From Gavia stellata (lineage: Eukaryota; Chordata; Aves; Gaviiformes; Gaviidae), in assembly GCF_030936135.1 (NCBI RefSeq), contig NC_082598.1, positions 15,256,687 through 15,320,686 on the forward strand: a stretch of DNA of 64,000 nt, written 5' to 3'. Both the position numbers and the translations under genes were made by a program. Below the pieces are notes generated by a model. The model was not told where the DNA came from. It searched no databases and worked only from the letters and a program-made list of their open reading frames with translations. Positions 1-8,568 of this stretch are shown piece by piece (the first letter of the stretch is position 1; every line of letters starts with the position of its first letter).

Positions 1-54
1 ACCTGCTCAGGGGTCGCCCCGAGGCAATGCTGTCAGCCTCCCAGGGGATGGTTT

Positions 55-177
55 GCCCCAAGTTCACCTGGTGCAATGCCCCTGCTCAAGCACAGCCACC
101 TAGAGCAGGCTGCCCAGGACCGTGTCCAGATGACTTTCGAAGGTTGGAGACTCCACAATCTCCCTGGGCAGCCCATG
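55..177 (-). mobile_element. Older CR1 fragment B, end of ORF2 and start of 3' UTR (unit 1)
   Basis: The minus strand begins CATGGGCTGCCCAGGGAGAT and in one frame reads GLPREIVESPTFESHLGTVLGSLL followed by a stop, the typical C-terminus of CR1 ORF2. This is the expected continuation of fragment A, so the two are halves of one CR1 split by the younger insertion. Its 3' limit near 55 is approximate. Confidence 0.65.
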
Positions 178-214
178 TGTATAGCATAGCATAGCACAGC
201 ATAGCGTAGCACAG
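178..214 (-). repeat. CR1 3' terminal microsatellite, GCTAT-type (unit 1)
   Basis: On the minus strand the CR1 ends in repeats of GCTATGCTGT/GCTAT instead of the common ATTCTATG octamer. The terminal partial unit has one 5-bp repeat more (58444-58483). Confidence 0.7.
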
Positions 215-1417
215 AGTGTTTTCAGTTGGAAGGGACCTACAACGATCACCTAGTCCAACTGCCTGAGCACCTGAGGGCTGAGCCAAAGTTAAAGCATGTT
301 ATTAAGGGCATTGTCCCAATGCCTCTTAGACACTGACAGGCTTGGGGCATCGACAACCTCTCTGGCAAGCCTGTTCCAGTGTTTGACCAGCCTCTCAGTA
401 AAGAAATGCTTCCTAATGTCCAGTCAAAACCTCCCCTGGCACAGCTTGAACCATTCCCATGCATCCTATCACTGGATACCAGGGAGAAGAGATCAGCACC
501 TCCTTCTGCACTTCCCCTCCTCAGGAACTGTAGAGAGCAAGGAGGTCGCCCCTCAGCCTCCTTTTCTCCAAACTAGGCAAGCCCAGACTCCTTAGCCACT
601 CCTCATGAGACTTTCCTTCCAGCCCTTTCACCAGCTTTGTTGCTCTCCTCTGGACGCAATTCAAGTACCTGAACATCCTTCTTAAATTGTGGGGCCCAGA
701 ACTGCACACAGTACTCAAGGTGAGGCCGCACCAGTGCTCAACACAGCGGGACAATCGCCTCTTTTGACCAGCTGGTTGTGCTGTGTTTGATGCACCCCAG
801 GATGCAGGTTGCCCTCTCGGCTGCCAGGGCACACTGCTGACTCGTCTTGAGCCTGCTGTTGACCAGCACCCCCAGATCCCGTCCTGCAGCGTTTCATGAC
901 CACTGTGGCCAACACAGCCACCTACCATCGCATCTCCCACGAGTCCTTCTCTGTTCACAAAGAGCAACTCTAGGAGGGCATCTTTCCCAGTTGGCTCACT
1001 GAGTACTTGTGACAAGAAGTTATCTCCTACAAACGTCAAGAATTTCCAAGACCTGCTCGTTGCAGGAGTATGGTATTCCCAGCTGATGCCTGGGAGGTTG
1101 AAATCTCCCACGAGGACAAGGGCTACCGATCCAGAAATTTCTCCAAATTGCCTATAGAAGAACTCATCAGTGCTTACATTCTGGCTGGGCGATGGGTAGC
1201 AGACACCCACTACAACATCTCCTTTGTTTTCCCTCCCCCTAATCCCCACCCAGAGGCTCCCAACCGCATCACCACTAACTGTAAGGGTTGTACAAGCAAA
1301 CCTCTGCCTTGCATACAGCGCGACACCTCCAGCACGCCTGCCCAGCCTATCCCTCCTGAACGGCCTGTAGCCCTCCATCCCAGCACTCCAATCGTGGGAC
1401 TCCTTCCACCAACTTCA
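178..1417 (-). mobile_element. CR1 LINE, younger element inserted in an older CR1 (unit 1)
   Basis: The sense strand is minus. The 5' part (about 1417-890) encodes the middle of the CR1 AP-endonuclease domain: SHDWSAGMEGYRPFRRDR, VVVGVCYPSPSQ, VALVLVGDFNLPGISWEYH, FLSQVLSEPTGKDALL. It breaks off after GHSGHE. A CR1 3' segment then follows (890-650), and next the C-terminal end of the reverse-transcriptase ORF ([31 protein letters not shown], about 650-520). The 3' UTR ends at TTGGAAGGGACC (plus strand) and a short pentamer tail. The reverse-transcriptase core is missing, so this copy cannot move. It could be one internally deleted copy or two fused CR1 pieces. Confidence 0.85.
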
Positions 1418-1545
1418 GAGCACCCTCAGCGTCAGGACGTGCTTTCTTGTGTTCAGATGGAATTTCAAGTTTTCTCGTTGGTGCCCATTGGTTCTTGTCC
1501 TGACAGGGCTCACTACTGAGAAAGGTCTGGCTCCCTTGCCCTCGT
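1418..1545 (-). mobile_element. Older CR1 fragment A, reverse-transcriptase ORF C-terminal part (unit 1)
   Basis: The minus strand encodes GARPFSVVSPVRTRTNGH and LKFHLNTRKHVLTLRV, matching the CR1 ORF2 motif GARLFSVVPSDRTRGNGH...FHLNMRKNFFTVRV. In CR1 the next residues are TEHWNRLPREVVESP, which here lie 1.2 kb away at 177-90, beyond the younger CR1. Confidence 0.65.
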
Positions 1546-1789
1546 TCCCTCCCATCCGGTATGCAAGCACAGAGGCATCTTGCCCTTGAAATGGAAGCAG
1601 AGCAGGAGACTGGAAAAGAAAGGAAAAAGGGATCAGGGGAAGCATTCTGTTTTGGTCCTACTTACTTACCTCAAAATGCTGCCCCGCTGCTTCTGCATCT
1701 GAGCAGGTAGCAAGCTGCTAGCTGCCCACATTCCCCAACAAAGTGTTGCACAGACACTCACAGACAGAGGGTTGGTTAAAAGAAGCTAA
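1546..1789. other. Gap between gene 3' end and CR1 block (unit 1)
   Basis: Short non-repetitive stretch between the polyadenylation signal and the CR1 composite. Nothing recognised. Present in all complete units. Confidence 0.5.
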
Positions 1790-1795
1790 TTTATT
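1790..1795 (-). terminator. Polyadenylation signal AATAAA of the ITPRIPL1-like gene (unit 1)
   Basis: Canonical AATAAA on the minus strand, about 450 nt past the TGA and about 145 nt past the TAA that closes the longer frame. A TG-rich stretch follows on the minus strand at about 1741-1770. Conserved in all 11 units. Confidence 0.65.
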
Positions 1796-1939
1796 GTCAT
1801 CTTTGCATCGCATAACGGTCCCAGAGGGAATCAACTCTTTCCAACAAGACAGGTGGTCCCATCCTGCTACAGGTGGTAACAGAAGCCTCAGCTGCAATGG
1901 CATCTTCAGCTGGACCGGCGGAGATTCCCCAAACTCTAC

Positions 1940-2242
1940 TTATGCTGAGCTGCTCTTGGGCGGTATCATCTCCATGCCTAGTTTGCTCACATCTGCGGGA
2001 CAGACTCCCCAGGCAGTCTCTGGGATGAGCAGATTCTCTGCCCCAGTGTCCAAAATTGTCCCCTGGGTCCCACCAGTGTGAGAGGAAAGCAGTTCCTCAG
2101 GGTCACAGGCATGGGTGGAAAAGCCTGTGACCACCAGGGTATGGGTGCAGAGCTGCAGACCTCTGAGGTGGAAATTGTGCTGCTGGGTGTGCTTCGCCGT
2201 GAGTCTGAAAAGCGGCGTCTCGACAACAGCGCAGCTCTCCAG
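1940..2242 (-). pseudogene. In-frame ITPRIPL1-like tail beyond the stop codon (unit 1; present in all units)
   Basis: After the TGA at 2243-2245 the same frame stays open for 100 codons to a TAA at 1940-1942. The first 40 or so residues look like the continuation of the family domain: ESCAVVETPLFRL, then NFHLRGLQLCTHTLVVTGFST, matching the usual FHL-x-CLQLC-x-x-LVGTGFSTYT block. Similarity fades after that, so the remaining C-terminus is lost or unrecognisable. The residue usually found at the stop position is Trp, so TGG to TGA is the simplest explanation. Equivalent tails lie at 7237, 12534, 17831, 23127, 28423, 33720, 39017, 44313, 49610 and 54907 onward. Confidence 0.6.
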
Positions 2243-3271
2243 TCATGGTGCGCTGCTGGCGAGGCTGGCCTCTGCCTGCTCAAGGCTCAGGTAGGCGTCT
2301 GAGCTGCCTTGCTGCACTGCAAAAATCATCTCAGCGCAGATGTTCATCTCGGAGGTGCTTGTCAGCTGGAACCTGCAGGACTGGGAGGAGGGCAGCACCG
2401 TTAGCTGGCAGTGGTGCGACTGAGGCAAAAGCGGCCAGGCTGATCTCACCAACAGTTGGACCCAGCCGGCGACTTTCTCCACGTCTAAGTAGGAGCGTGT
2501 GCAGAGGGTGCGTAGGAAGTACGAGCTCTGATCCGTCGGCAGCTTGTCGTCGGGGTGGTGGAGAGAGCACAGAATATCCCCCAGCAGCTGCTTCCTCGAG
2601 CACATGCACTCCAGCACCACGTGGATGCTGGAGCGCCTTGCTGGCAGCTGCCCCGTGGTGTCCAGCTTCAGGCTGAAAGAGTGCCCAGGGGGTGGCCGCA
2701 GGAACACGACCAGGCGGTAGCCGATGCTGTCCTCCTGGACACTCCAGGCTTCATAGGTGCCGTTCATCCCCATGGCTGGGTGCATCTGCGGCATGGAAGT
2801 CCCCTGGCAAAACACTCGGCAGACACCAAGGAGGTCACCCACCAGCTCCTTCAGTACCTTGCACGTGCCCGGCAGGCCCCGTATTGGCAGTTGGGTGGAC
2901 ACAGCCAAAGAGCCGACACCATTGTGTGCACCACTGAGGTCTTCCTCCTCCTCCTCCTCCTCGTCGTCCTCCTCCTCGCTGAAGCTGCCAGAGGCAAGCT
3001 TCATTTCCCTGGCCACCCAGCAGGCGCTAGCGAGCAGGAGCAGGGCTCCTGGAACAGTCCATAACGGCCACTGCTGCAGCACAGAAAGGAGCGTGGCTTC
3101 CTCCGCGGCCCTGCTCCGCTCAATCTCCTGCAGCAGCCGAGTCATCTCCTCATGCAGATACTCCTCACGCTGCTGCATCCTCTCGGCCGCGGCCGCATCT
3201 ATCTGCTGATCGTGCTTCAGCCCGTGCTGGACGGCCAGCACAGCCAGGACGAGGGCAATTGCCGCAACCAT
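2243..3271 (-). CDS. ITPRIPL1: ITPRIPL1-like protein, C-terminally truncated (array copy 1)
   Basis: The 342-aa product resembles inositol 1,4,5-trisphosphate receptor-interacting protein-like 1, a Mab-21-fold membrane protein; ITPRIP itself modulates IP3 receptors. Residues 2-14 are hydrophobic (signal peptide or anchor). Residues 24-64 are charged and likely coiled coil. Residues 68-86 are a membrane span, and 99-111 an Asp/Glu tract. From about 137 the family domain begins: GYRLVVFLRPPPGHSF (184-199), then LHHPDD (237-242), TLCTRSYLDVEK (255-266), LPQS and VLPSS. The usual GSxxEGW stretch reads NGTYEAW (170-176), so nucleotidyl transfer is not expected. The ATG at 3271 is preceded by a good acceptor (polypyrimidine, CCTCCAG at 3275, then gccATG), so the open frame upstream to 3406 is intron. 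The family is usually over 500 aa; here a TGA ends the frame early. Exon 1 donor is at 3847 and AATAAA at 1790. ITPRIPL1 assignment is firm; whether the short protein works is unknown. Confidence 0.75.
   Translation of the reverse strand: MVAAIALVLAVLAVQHGLKHDQQIDAAAAERMQQREEYLHEEMTRLLQEIERSRAAEEATLLSVLQQWPLWTVPGALLLLASACWVAREMKLASGSFSEEEDDEEEEEEEDLSGAHNGVGSLAVSTQLPIRGLPGTCKVLKELVGDLLGVCRVFCQGTSMPQMHPAMGMNGTYEAWSVQEDSIGYRLVVFLRPPPGHSFSLKLDTTGQLPARRSSIHVVLECMCSRKQLLGDILCSLHHPDDKLPTDQSSYFLRTLCTRSYLDVEKVAGWVQLLVRSAWPLLPQSHHCQLTVLPSSQSCRFQLTSTSEMNICAEMIFAVQQGSSDAYLSLEQAEASLASSAP
2941..2978. repeat. Trinucleotide (TCC/GAG) repeat coding the acidic tract
   Basis: A TCC-rich run with two TCG interruptions encodes the Glu/Asp stretch at residues 99-111 on the minus strand. 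The length is the same in all 11 copies by eye, notable for a triplet repeat in a multicopy array. Confidence 0.8.
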
Positions 3272-3847
3272 GGCCTGGAGGAAGTGGGAGAAAAGGGGGC
3301 TCAGCAGGGCTGTGTGGGAGGGTGCACGGGGCTGGGGGAGCGAGGCAAGAGCCGCCTGGAGCTGGGGGCCAGCAGGAGAAGGGGTGAGGGAGGTGGGAGG
3401 GAGCAAGGGCAGGGTTTGTCAGCACTGCAGGGATGGGAGCCGCGGGCTGTCCCAGAAAAGTGTTTGGGCACTGGTGTCGACAGGCTCGAAGGGGCCGCAG
3501 GCCCTGGTTGGAGACAGCATGGGGCCCACCCTGCCCCAGCCGCCCTGATGACCAGCTCCTGGCTGGGCTGTGCCCCGTGAAAGGGCAAGAGACACCCCAG
3601 TAGACTCTGCCGAGGCCCCATCCCTGACACCCAACAGCGTCCCACGCAGCCACGGGCACCCAGCACGTCCCCAAAGCCTCTCTGGGCACCGGCCACCGCT
3701 GAAGGCCCGAGCACCTCTGCCCCCAGCCCCGAGGGCGGTACCGCGGCCTGCCCTGAGGGGCTCGGCTCTCGCTCTGCCTTAGAAACCCCCTGGCCACCTG
3801 CCCCGTCCCCCATCCAGCCCAGCCTTCCCCCTGCATGCTGCACTCAC

Positions 3848-3992
3848 CGATCGCCCAAGTGGAACTGCAGCGCGGCTGCCTGATGATGTCCCTGGGGACA
3901 GCTCCCATTGTGACCCGTCCCCTGTGCTGTCACAGCCACCAGAGCAGCATCCCCCAGCCGGCAAGCCCCACCCTTCGTCCCCACCGCCCCGC
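3848..3992 (-). promoter_or_regulatory. Leader exon with GT donor and GC-box promoter of the ITPRIPL1-like gene (unit 1)
   Basis: On the minus strand the sequence ...GGGCGATCG|GTGAGTGCAG gives an almost perfect donor, with the exon ending at 3848. Paired with the acceptor at 3275 it defines a 573-bp intron placed just before the start codon, the usual arrangement of ITPRIPL1 genes (coding exon last). Upstream lies a GC-rich stretch with a GC box (CCGCCCC on the plus strand) at 3984-3990. No TATA box was seen. The transcription start is not defined. The leader holds an ATG at 3908 that is out of frame with the main start. The layout repeats in every complete unit. Confidence 0.5.
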
Positions 3993-5297
3993 TCAGCGGG
4001 TCCTGGGCATCACACCAAGTACAAACCCTGCCGGCAGGAGCGAGCTCCCAGGGGCTCTCTTGACAAAGCGGGCGGACACCCCCAAAACGGTAATTGGAAT
4101 TAAAATGGGGACTGTAGGTGGATGTCCCTGACGTACGTAGGGAGGCGCAAAGTCTTCTGGGCCAGGTGGCCTGACTCTGAGGGGTCTTGAAACGAGGAGA
4201 TACGAGCCCCTGGGCAGAGACAAAACTCCTCCTCCCTCTTCTCCGCTTGGATTCCTCCTGCCGGGGCAGGACTTAGCCCTGCAAACCCTGACGATCAGGC
4301 CAAATGCAAACCGTGTCTCTGGTGCCAGTGGAAATGATCCCGCGGCTCCTGTCTCCAGCTACAAACCTGCCCCCCGCGAGGGCAAGCGAGGGGGCTGGAG
4401 AGGCCACGCCAGAGCCCGCATCTCGCGGCTCCCCTCAGGTTTGCCCGGTTCAGGAGACCCCCCTGTACACCACGCTGGAGCGCTCTGCTGCGGATCATGC
4501 CTCCCAGAAACGTGGCCTGTACTGCACGAGTGCACGCCTCGAGACCCGGACACCTCAAAAGCTTTCTTTAGCCTTGCTGCATATGTGCCAAGACTGACAC
4601 GGCTGCCATGTTGCTGTCAGTTCAGCAGGTGCAGAACCGTACATCCGATGCGCCTCCTGTGCGAAGCTTTCTGGAGGCAAAAAGTGGGAGCATGCCCTGA
4701 AGTCTCTTTCTGTGCTGAGTCTCTCTTGTGGAGGTGGTGGGGACCTGAGGTCCCAAGTGGAGGGAACATGTCTTTGCTCTCTCTGCCTGTGACGGTAGGC
4801 AGGCCACCCAAAGGAATTCAAAGCGTGCACGTGTGAGAGAAGGTGACGTGGCCTGTGGATGTTTGACTCCTGCTCTGCCACCCTGTGAGATGGGTCGGCT
4901 CCCTTGTGCCGGCCTTTGTGCTTGTAGACGTGACTGTGCTCTCGGTGCCTTCGTGACACTGATGGGGGATGATGGCGTCTATCCCTGTGGCGGGATGGGG
5001 CCTCTCCGTGGCAGGGCCTCTGTCCTTGCTGTGGTGGTGAGACATCAGTGTTCCAAAAGAGACTCTGTTTCCGAATGATGATGAGGGGGTGCAGGGGGGC
5101 AGGTGCCTGGTGCTGCAGGACACTCCTCCCTCCTGCGCCTGCCCTAGCTGTGCCTCCAGCTCTCAAGCTGCTGCTCTGCATTGGCTCGTGCCCAAGCCTC
5201 CCACCAGTGCAGCAAGCAGAGCATCCAGAGCTCCGCTCCACACTTGTGCTGCTTGTTCCCCGTGCAGAGGGCTCACCACTTGGAGACTGTGATGTCC
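3993..5297. other. GC-rich spacer between promoter and next unit (unit 1)
   Basis: No gene, RNA or known repeat recognised. Open frames here (for example minus-strand 5373-4555) lack an ATG start or family likeness, and the one named begins inside CR1 fragment B. It probably holds the upstream regulatory DNA of the gene. The same spacer recurs in units 2-11 (9290-10594, 14587-15891, 19884-21188, 25180-26484, 30476-31780, 35773-37077, 41069-42373, 46366-47670, 51663-52967, 56960-58264). Confidence 0.6.
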
Positions 5298-5351
5298 ACC
5301 TGCTCAGGGGTCGCCCCGAGGCAATGCTGTCAGCCTCCCAGGGGATGGTTT

Positions 5352-6842
5352 GCCCCAAGTTCACCTGGTGCAATGCCCCTGCTCAAGCACAGCCACCTAG
5401 AGCAGGCTGCCCAGGACCGTGTCCAGATGACTTTCGAAGGTTGGAGACTCCACAATCTCCCTGGGCAGCCCATGTGTATAGCATAGCATAGCACAGCATA
5501 GCGTAGCACAGAGTGTTTTCAGTTGGAAGGGACCTACAACGATCACCTAGTCCAACTGCCTGAGCACCTGAGGGCTGAGCCAAAGTTAAAGCATGTTATT
5601 AAGGGCATTGTCCCAATGCCTCTTAGACACTGACAGGCTTGGGGCATCGACAACCTCTCTGGCAAGCCTGTTCCAGTGTTTGACCAGCCTCTCAGTAAAG
5701 AAATGCTTCCTAATGTCCAGTCAAAACCTCCCCTGGCACAGCTTGAACCATTCCCATGCATCCTATCACTGGATACCAGGGAGAAGAGATCAGCACCTCC
5801 TTCTGCACTTCCCCTCCTCAGGAACTGTAGAGAGCAAGGAGGTCGCCCCTCAGCCTCCTTTTCTCCAAACTAGGCAAGCCCAGACTCCTTAGCCACTCCT
5901 CATGAGACTTTCCTTCCAGCCCTTTCACCAGCTTTGTTGCTCTCCTCTGGACGCAATTCAAGTACCTGAACATCCTTCTTAAATTGTGGGGCCCAGAACT
6001 GCACACAGTACTCAAGGTGAGGCCGCACCAGTGCTCAACACAGCGGGACAATCGCCTCTTTTGACCAGCTGGTTGTGCTGTGTTTGATGCACCCCAGGAT
6101 GCAGGTTGCCCTCTCGGCTGCCAGGGCACACTGCTGACTCGTCTTGAGCCTGCTGTTGACCAGCACCCCCAGATCCCGTCCTGCAGCGTTTCATGACCAC
6201 TGTGGCCAACACAGCCACCTACCATCGCATCTCCCACGAGTCCTTCTCTGTTCACAAAGAGCAACTCTAGGAGGGCATCTTTCCCAGTTGGCTCACTGAG
6301 TACTTGTGACAAGAAGTTATCTCCTACAAACGTCAAGAATTTCCAAGACCTGCTCGTCGCAGGAGTATGGTATTCCCAGCTGATGCCTGGGAGGTTGAAA
6401 TCTCCCACGAGGACAAGGGCTACCGATCCAGAAATTTCTCCAAATTGCCTATAGAAGAACTCATCAGTGCTTACATTCTGGCTGGGCGATGGGTAGCAGA
6501 CACCCACTACAACATCTCCTTTGTTTTCCCTCCCCCTAATCCCCACCCAGAGGCTCCCAACCGCATCACCACTAACTGTAAGGGTTGTACAAGCAAACCT
6601 CTGCCTTGCATACAGCGCGACACCTCCAGCACGCCTGCCCAGCCTATCCCTCCTGAACGGCCTGTAGCCCTCCATCCCAGCACTCCAATCGTGGGACTCC
6701 TTCCACCAACTTCAGAGCACCCTCAGCGTCAGGACGTGCTTTCTTGTGTTCAGATGGAATTTCAAGTTTTCTCGTTGGTGCCCATTGGTTCTTGTCCTGA
6801 CAGGGCTCACTACTGAGAAAGGTCTGGCTCCCTTGCCCTCGT
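5352..6842 (-). mobile_element. CR1 composite (unit 2)
   Basis: Same nested arrangement as in unit 1. It differs by 'cgtcgcagg' for 'cgttgcagg' near 6355. Confidence 0.8.
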
Positions 6843-7539
6843 TCCCTCCCATCCGGTATGCAAGCACAGAGGCATCTTGCCCTTGAAATGGAAGCAGAGC
6901 AGGAGACTGGAAAAGAAAGGAAAAAGGGATCAGGGGAAGCATTCTGTTTTGGTCCTACTTACTTACCTCAAAATGCTGCCCCGCTGCTTCTGCATCTGAG
7001 CAGGTAGCAAGCTGCTAGCTGCCCACATTCCCCAACAAAGTGTTGCACAGACACTCACAGACAGAGGGTTGGTTAAAAGAAGCTAATTTATTGTCATCTT
7101 TGCATCGCATAACGGTCCCAGAGGGAATCAACTCTTTCCAACAAGACAGGTGGTCCCATCCTGCTACAGGTGGTAACAGAAGCCTCAGCTGCAATGGCAT
7201 CTTCAGCTGGACCGGCGGAGATTCCCCAAACTCTACTTATGCTGAGCTGCTCTTGGGCGGTATCATCTCCATGCCTAGTTTGCTCACATCTGCGGGACAG
7301 ACTCCCCAGGCAGTCTCTGGGATGAGCAGATTCTCTGCCCCAGTGTCCAAAATTGTCCCCTGGGTCCCACCAGTGTGAGAGGAAAGCAGTTCCTCAGGGT
7401 CACAGGCATGGGTGGAAAAGCCTGTGACCACCAGGGTATGGGTGCAGAGCTGCAGACCTCTGAGGTGGAAATTGTGCTGCTGGGTGTGCTTCGCCGTGAG
7501 TCTGAAAAGCGGCGTCTCGACAACAGCGCAGCTCTCCAG

Positions 7540-8568
7540 TCATGGTGCGCTGCTGGCGAGGCTGGCCTCTGCCTGCTCAAGGCTCAGGTAGGCGTCTGAG
7601 CTGCCTTGCTGCACTGCAAAAATCATCTCAGCGCAGATGTTCATCTCGGAGGTGCTTGTCAGCTGGAACCTGCAGGACTGGGAGGAGGGCAGCACCGTTA
7701 GCTGGCAGTGGTGCGACTGAGGCAAAAGCGGCCAGGCTGATCTCACCAACAGTTGGACCCAGCCGGCGACTTTCTCCACGTCTAAGTAGGAGCGTGTGCA
7801 GAGGGTGCGTAGGAAGTACGAGCTCTGATCCGTCGGCAGCTTGTCGTCGGGGTGGTGGAGAGAGCACAGAATATCCCCCAGCAGCTGCTTCCTCGAGCAC
7901 ATGCACTCCAGCACCACGTGGATGCTGGAGCGCCTTGCTGGCAGCTGCCCCGTGGTGTCCAGCTTCAGGCTGAAAGAGTGCCCAGGGGGTGGCCGCAGGA
8001 ACACGACCAGGCGGTAGCCGATGCTGTCCTCCTGGACACTCCAGGCTTCATAGGTGCCGTTCATCCCCATGGCTGGGTGCATCTGCGGCATGGAAGTCCC
8101 CTGGCAAAACACTCGGCAGACACCAAGGAGGTCACCCACCAGCTCCTTCAGTACCTTGCACGTGCCCGGCAGGCCCCGTATTGGCAGTTGGGTGGACACA
8201 GCCAAAGAGCCGACACCATTGTGTGCACCACTGAGGTCTTCCTCCTCCTCCTCCTCCTCGTCGTCCTCCTCCTCGCTGAAGCTGCCAGAGGCAAGCTTCA
8301 TTTCCCTGGCCACCCAGCAGGCGCTAGCGAGCAGGAGCAGGGCTCCTGGAACAGTCCATAACGGCCACTGCTGCAGCACAGAAAGGAGCGTGGCTTCCTC
8401 CGCGGCCCTGCTCCGCTCAATCTCCTGCAGCAGCCGAGTCATCTCCTCATGCAGATACTCCTCACGCTGCTGCATCCTCTCGGCCGCGGCCGCATCTATC
8501 TGCTGATCGTGCTTCAGCCCGTGCTGGACGGCCAGCACAGCCAGGACGAGGGCAATTGCCGCAACCAT
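7540..8568 (-). CDS. ITPRIPL1: ITPRIPL1-like protein, truncated (array copy 2)
   Basis: The predicted protein is identical to copy 1 (342 aa). The acceptor lies just upstream of the ATG at 8568, the leader-exon donor is at 9144 and the AATAAA is at 7087-7092. The TGA and the in-frame family-like tail beyond it (7237-7539) are kept. At the marker sites I followed, this unit matches unit 4 rather than its neighbours 1 and 3. Confidence 0.73.
   Translation of the reverse strand: MVAAIALVLAVLAVQHGLKHDQQIDAAAAERMQQREEYLHEEMTRLLQEIERSRAAEEATLLSVLQQWPLWTVPGALLLLASACWVAREMKLASGSFSEEEDDEEEEEEEDLSGAHNGVGSLAVSTQLPIRGLPGTCKVLKELVGDLLGVCRVFCQGTSMPQMHPAMGMNGTYEAWSVQEDSIGYRLVVFLRPPPGHSFSLKLDTTGQLPARRSSIHVVLECMCSRKQLLGDILCSLHHPDDKLPTDQSSYFLRTLCTRSYLDVEKVAGWVQLLVRSAWPLLPQSHHCQLTVLPSSQSCRFQLTSTSEMNICAEMIFAVQQGSSDAYLSLEQAEASLASSAP

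Noticed and set aside
521-1378. 285-aa minus-strand open frame, repeated in most units
   Set aside because: It is CR1 endonuclease sequence joined to CR1 3' and reverse-transcriptase tail sequence, not a host gene.
1070-1519. 149-aa plus-strand frame
   Set aside because: It is the antisense of CR1 endonuclease and fragment A sequence.
2245-3209. Plus-strand open frames opposite the coding exon, including a poly-Ser and a poly-Leu frame
   Set aside because: They are shadows of the minus-strand gene; the homopolymers come from the GAG repeat read on the other strand.
3272-3406. N-terminal extension of the ITPRIPL1-like frame by 45 codons
   Set aside because: The extension opens with TTG and is polypyrimidine intron ending in a splice acceptor right before the ATG at 3271.
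3165-3908. 247-aa minus-strand frame starting at a true ATG
   Set aside because: It reads through the predicted intron and overlaps the ITPRIPL1-like start in another frame; only its first 20 codons lie in the leader exon.
4555-5373. 272-aa minus-strand open frame in the spacer
   Set aside because: It starts with TTG rather than ATG, begins inside CR1 fragment B and shows no family likeness; it is best seen as a GC-rich chance frame.
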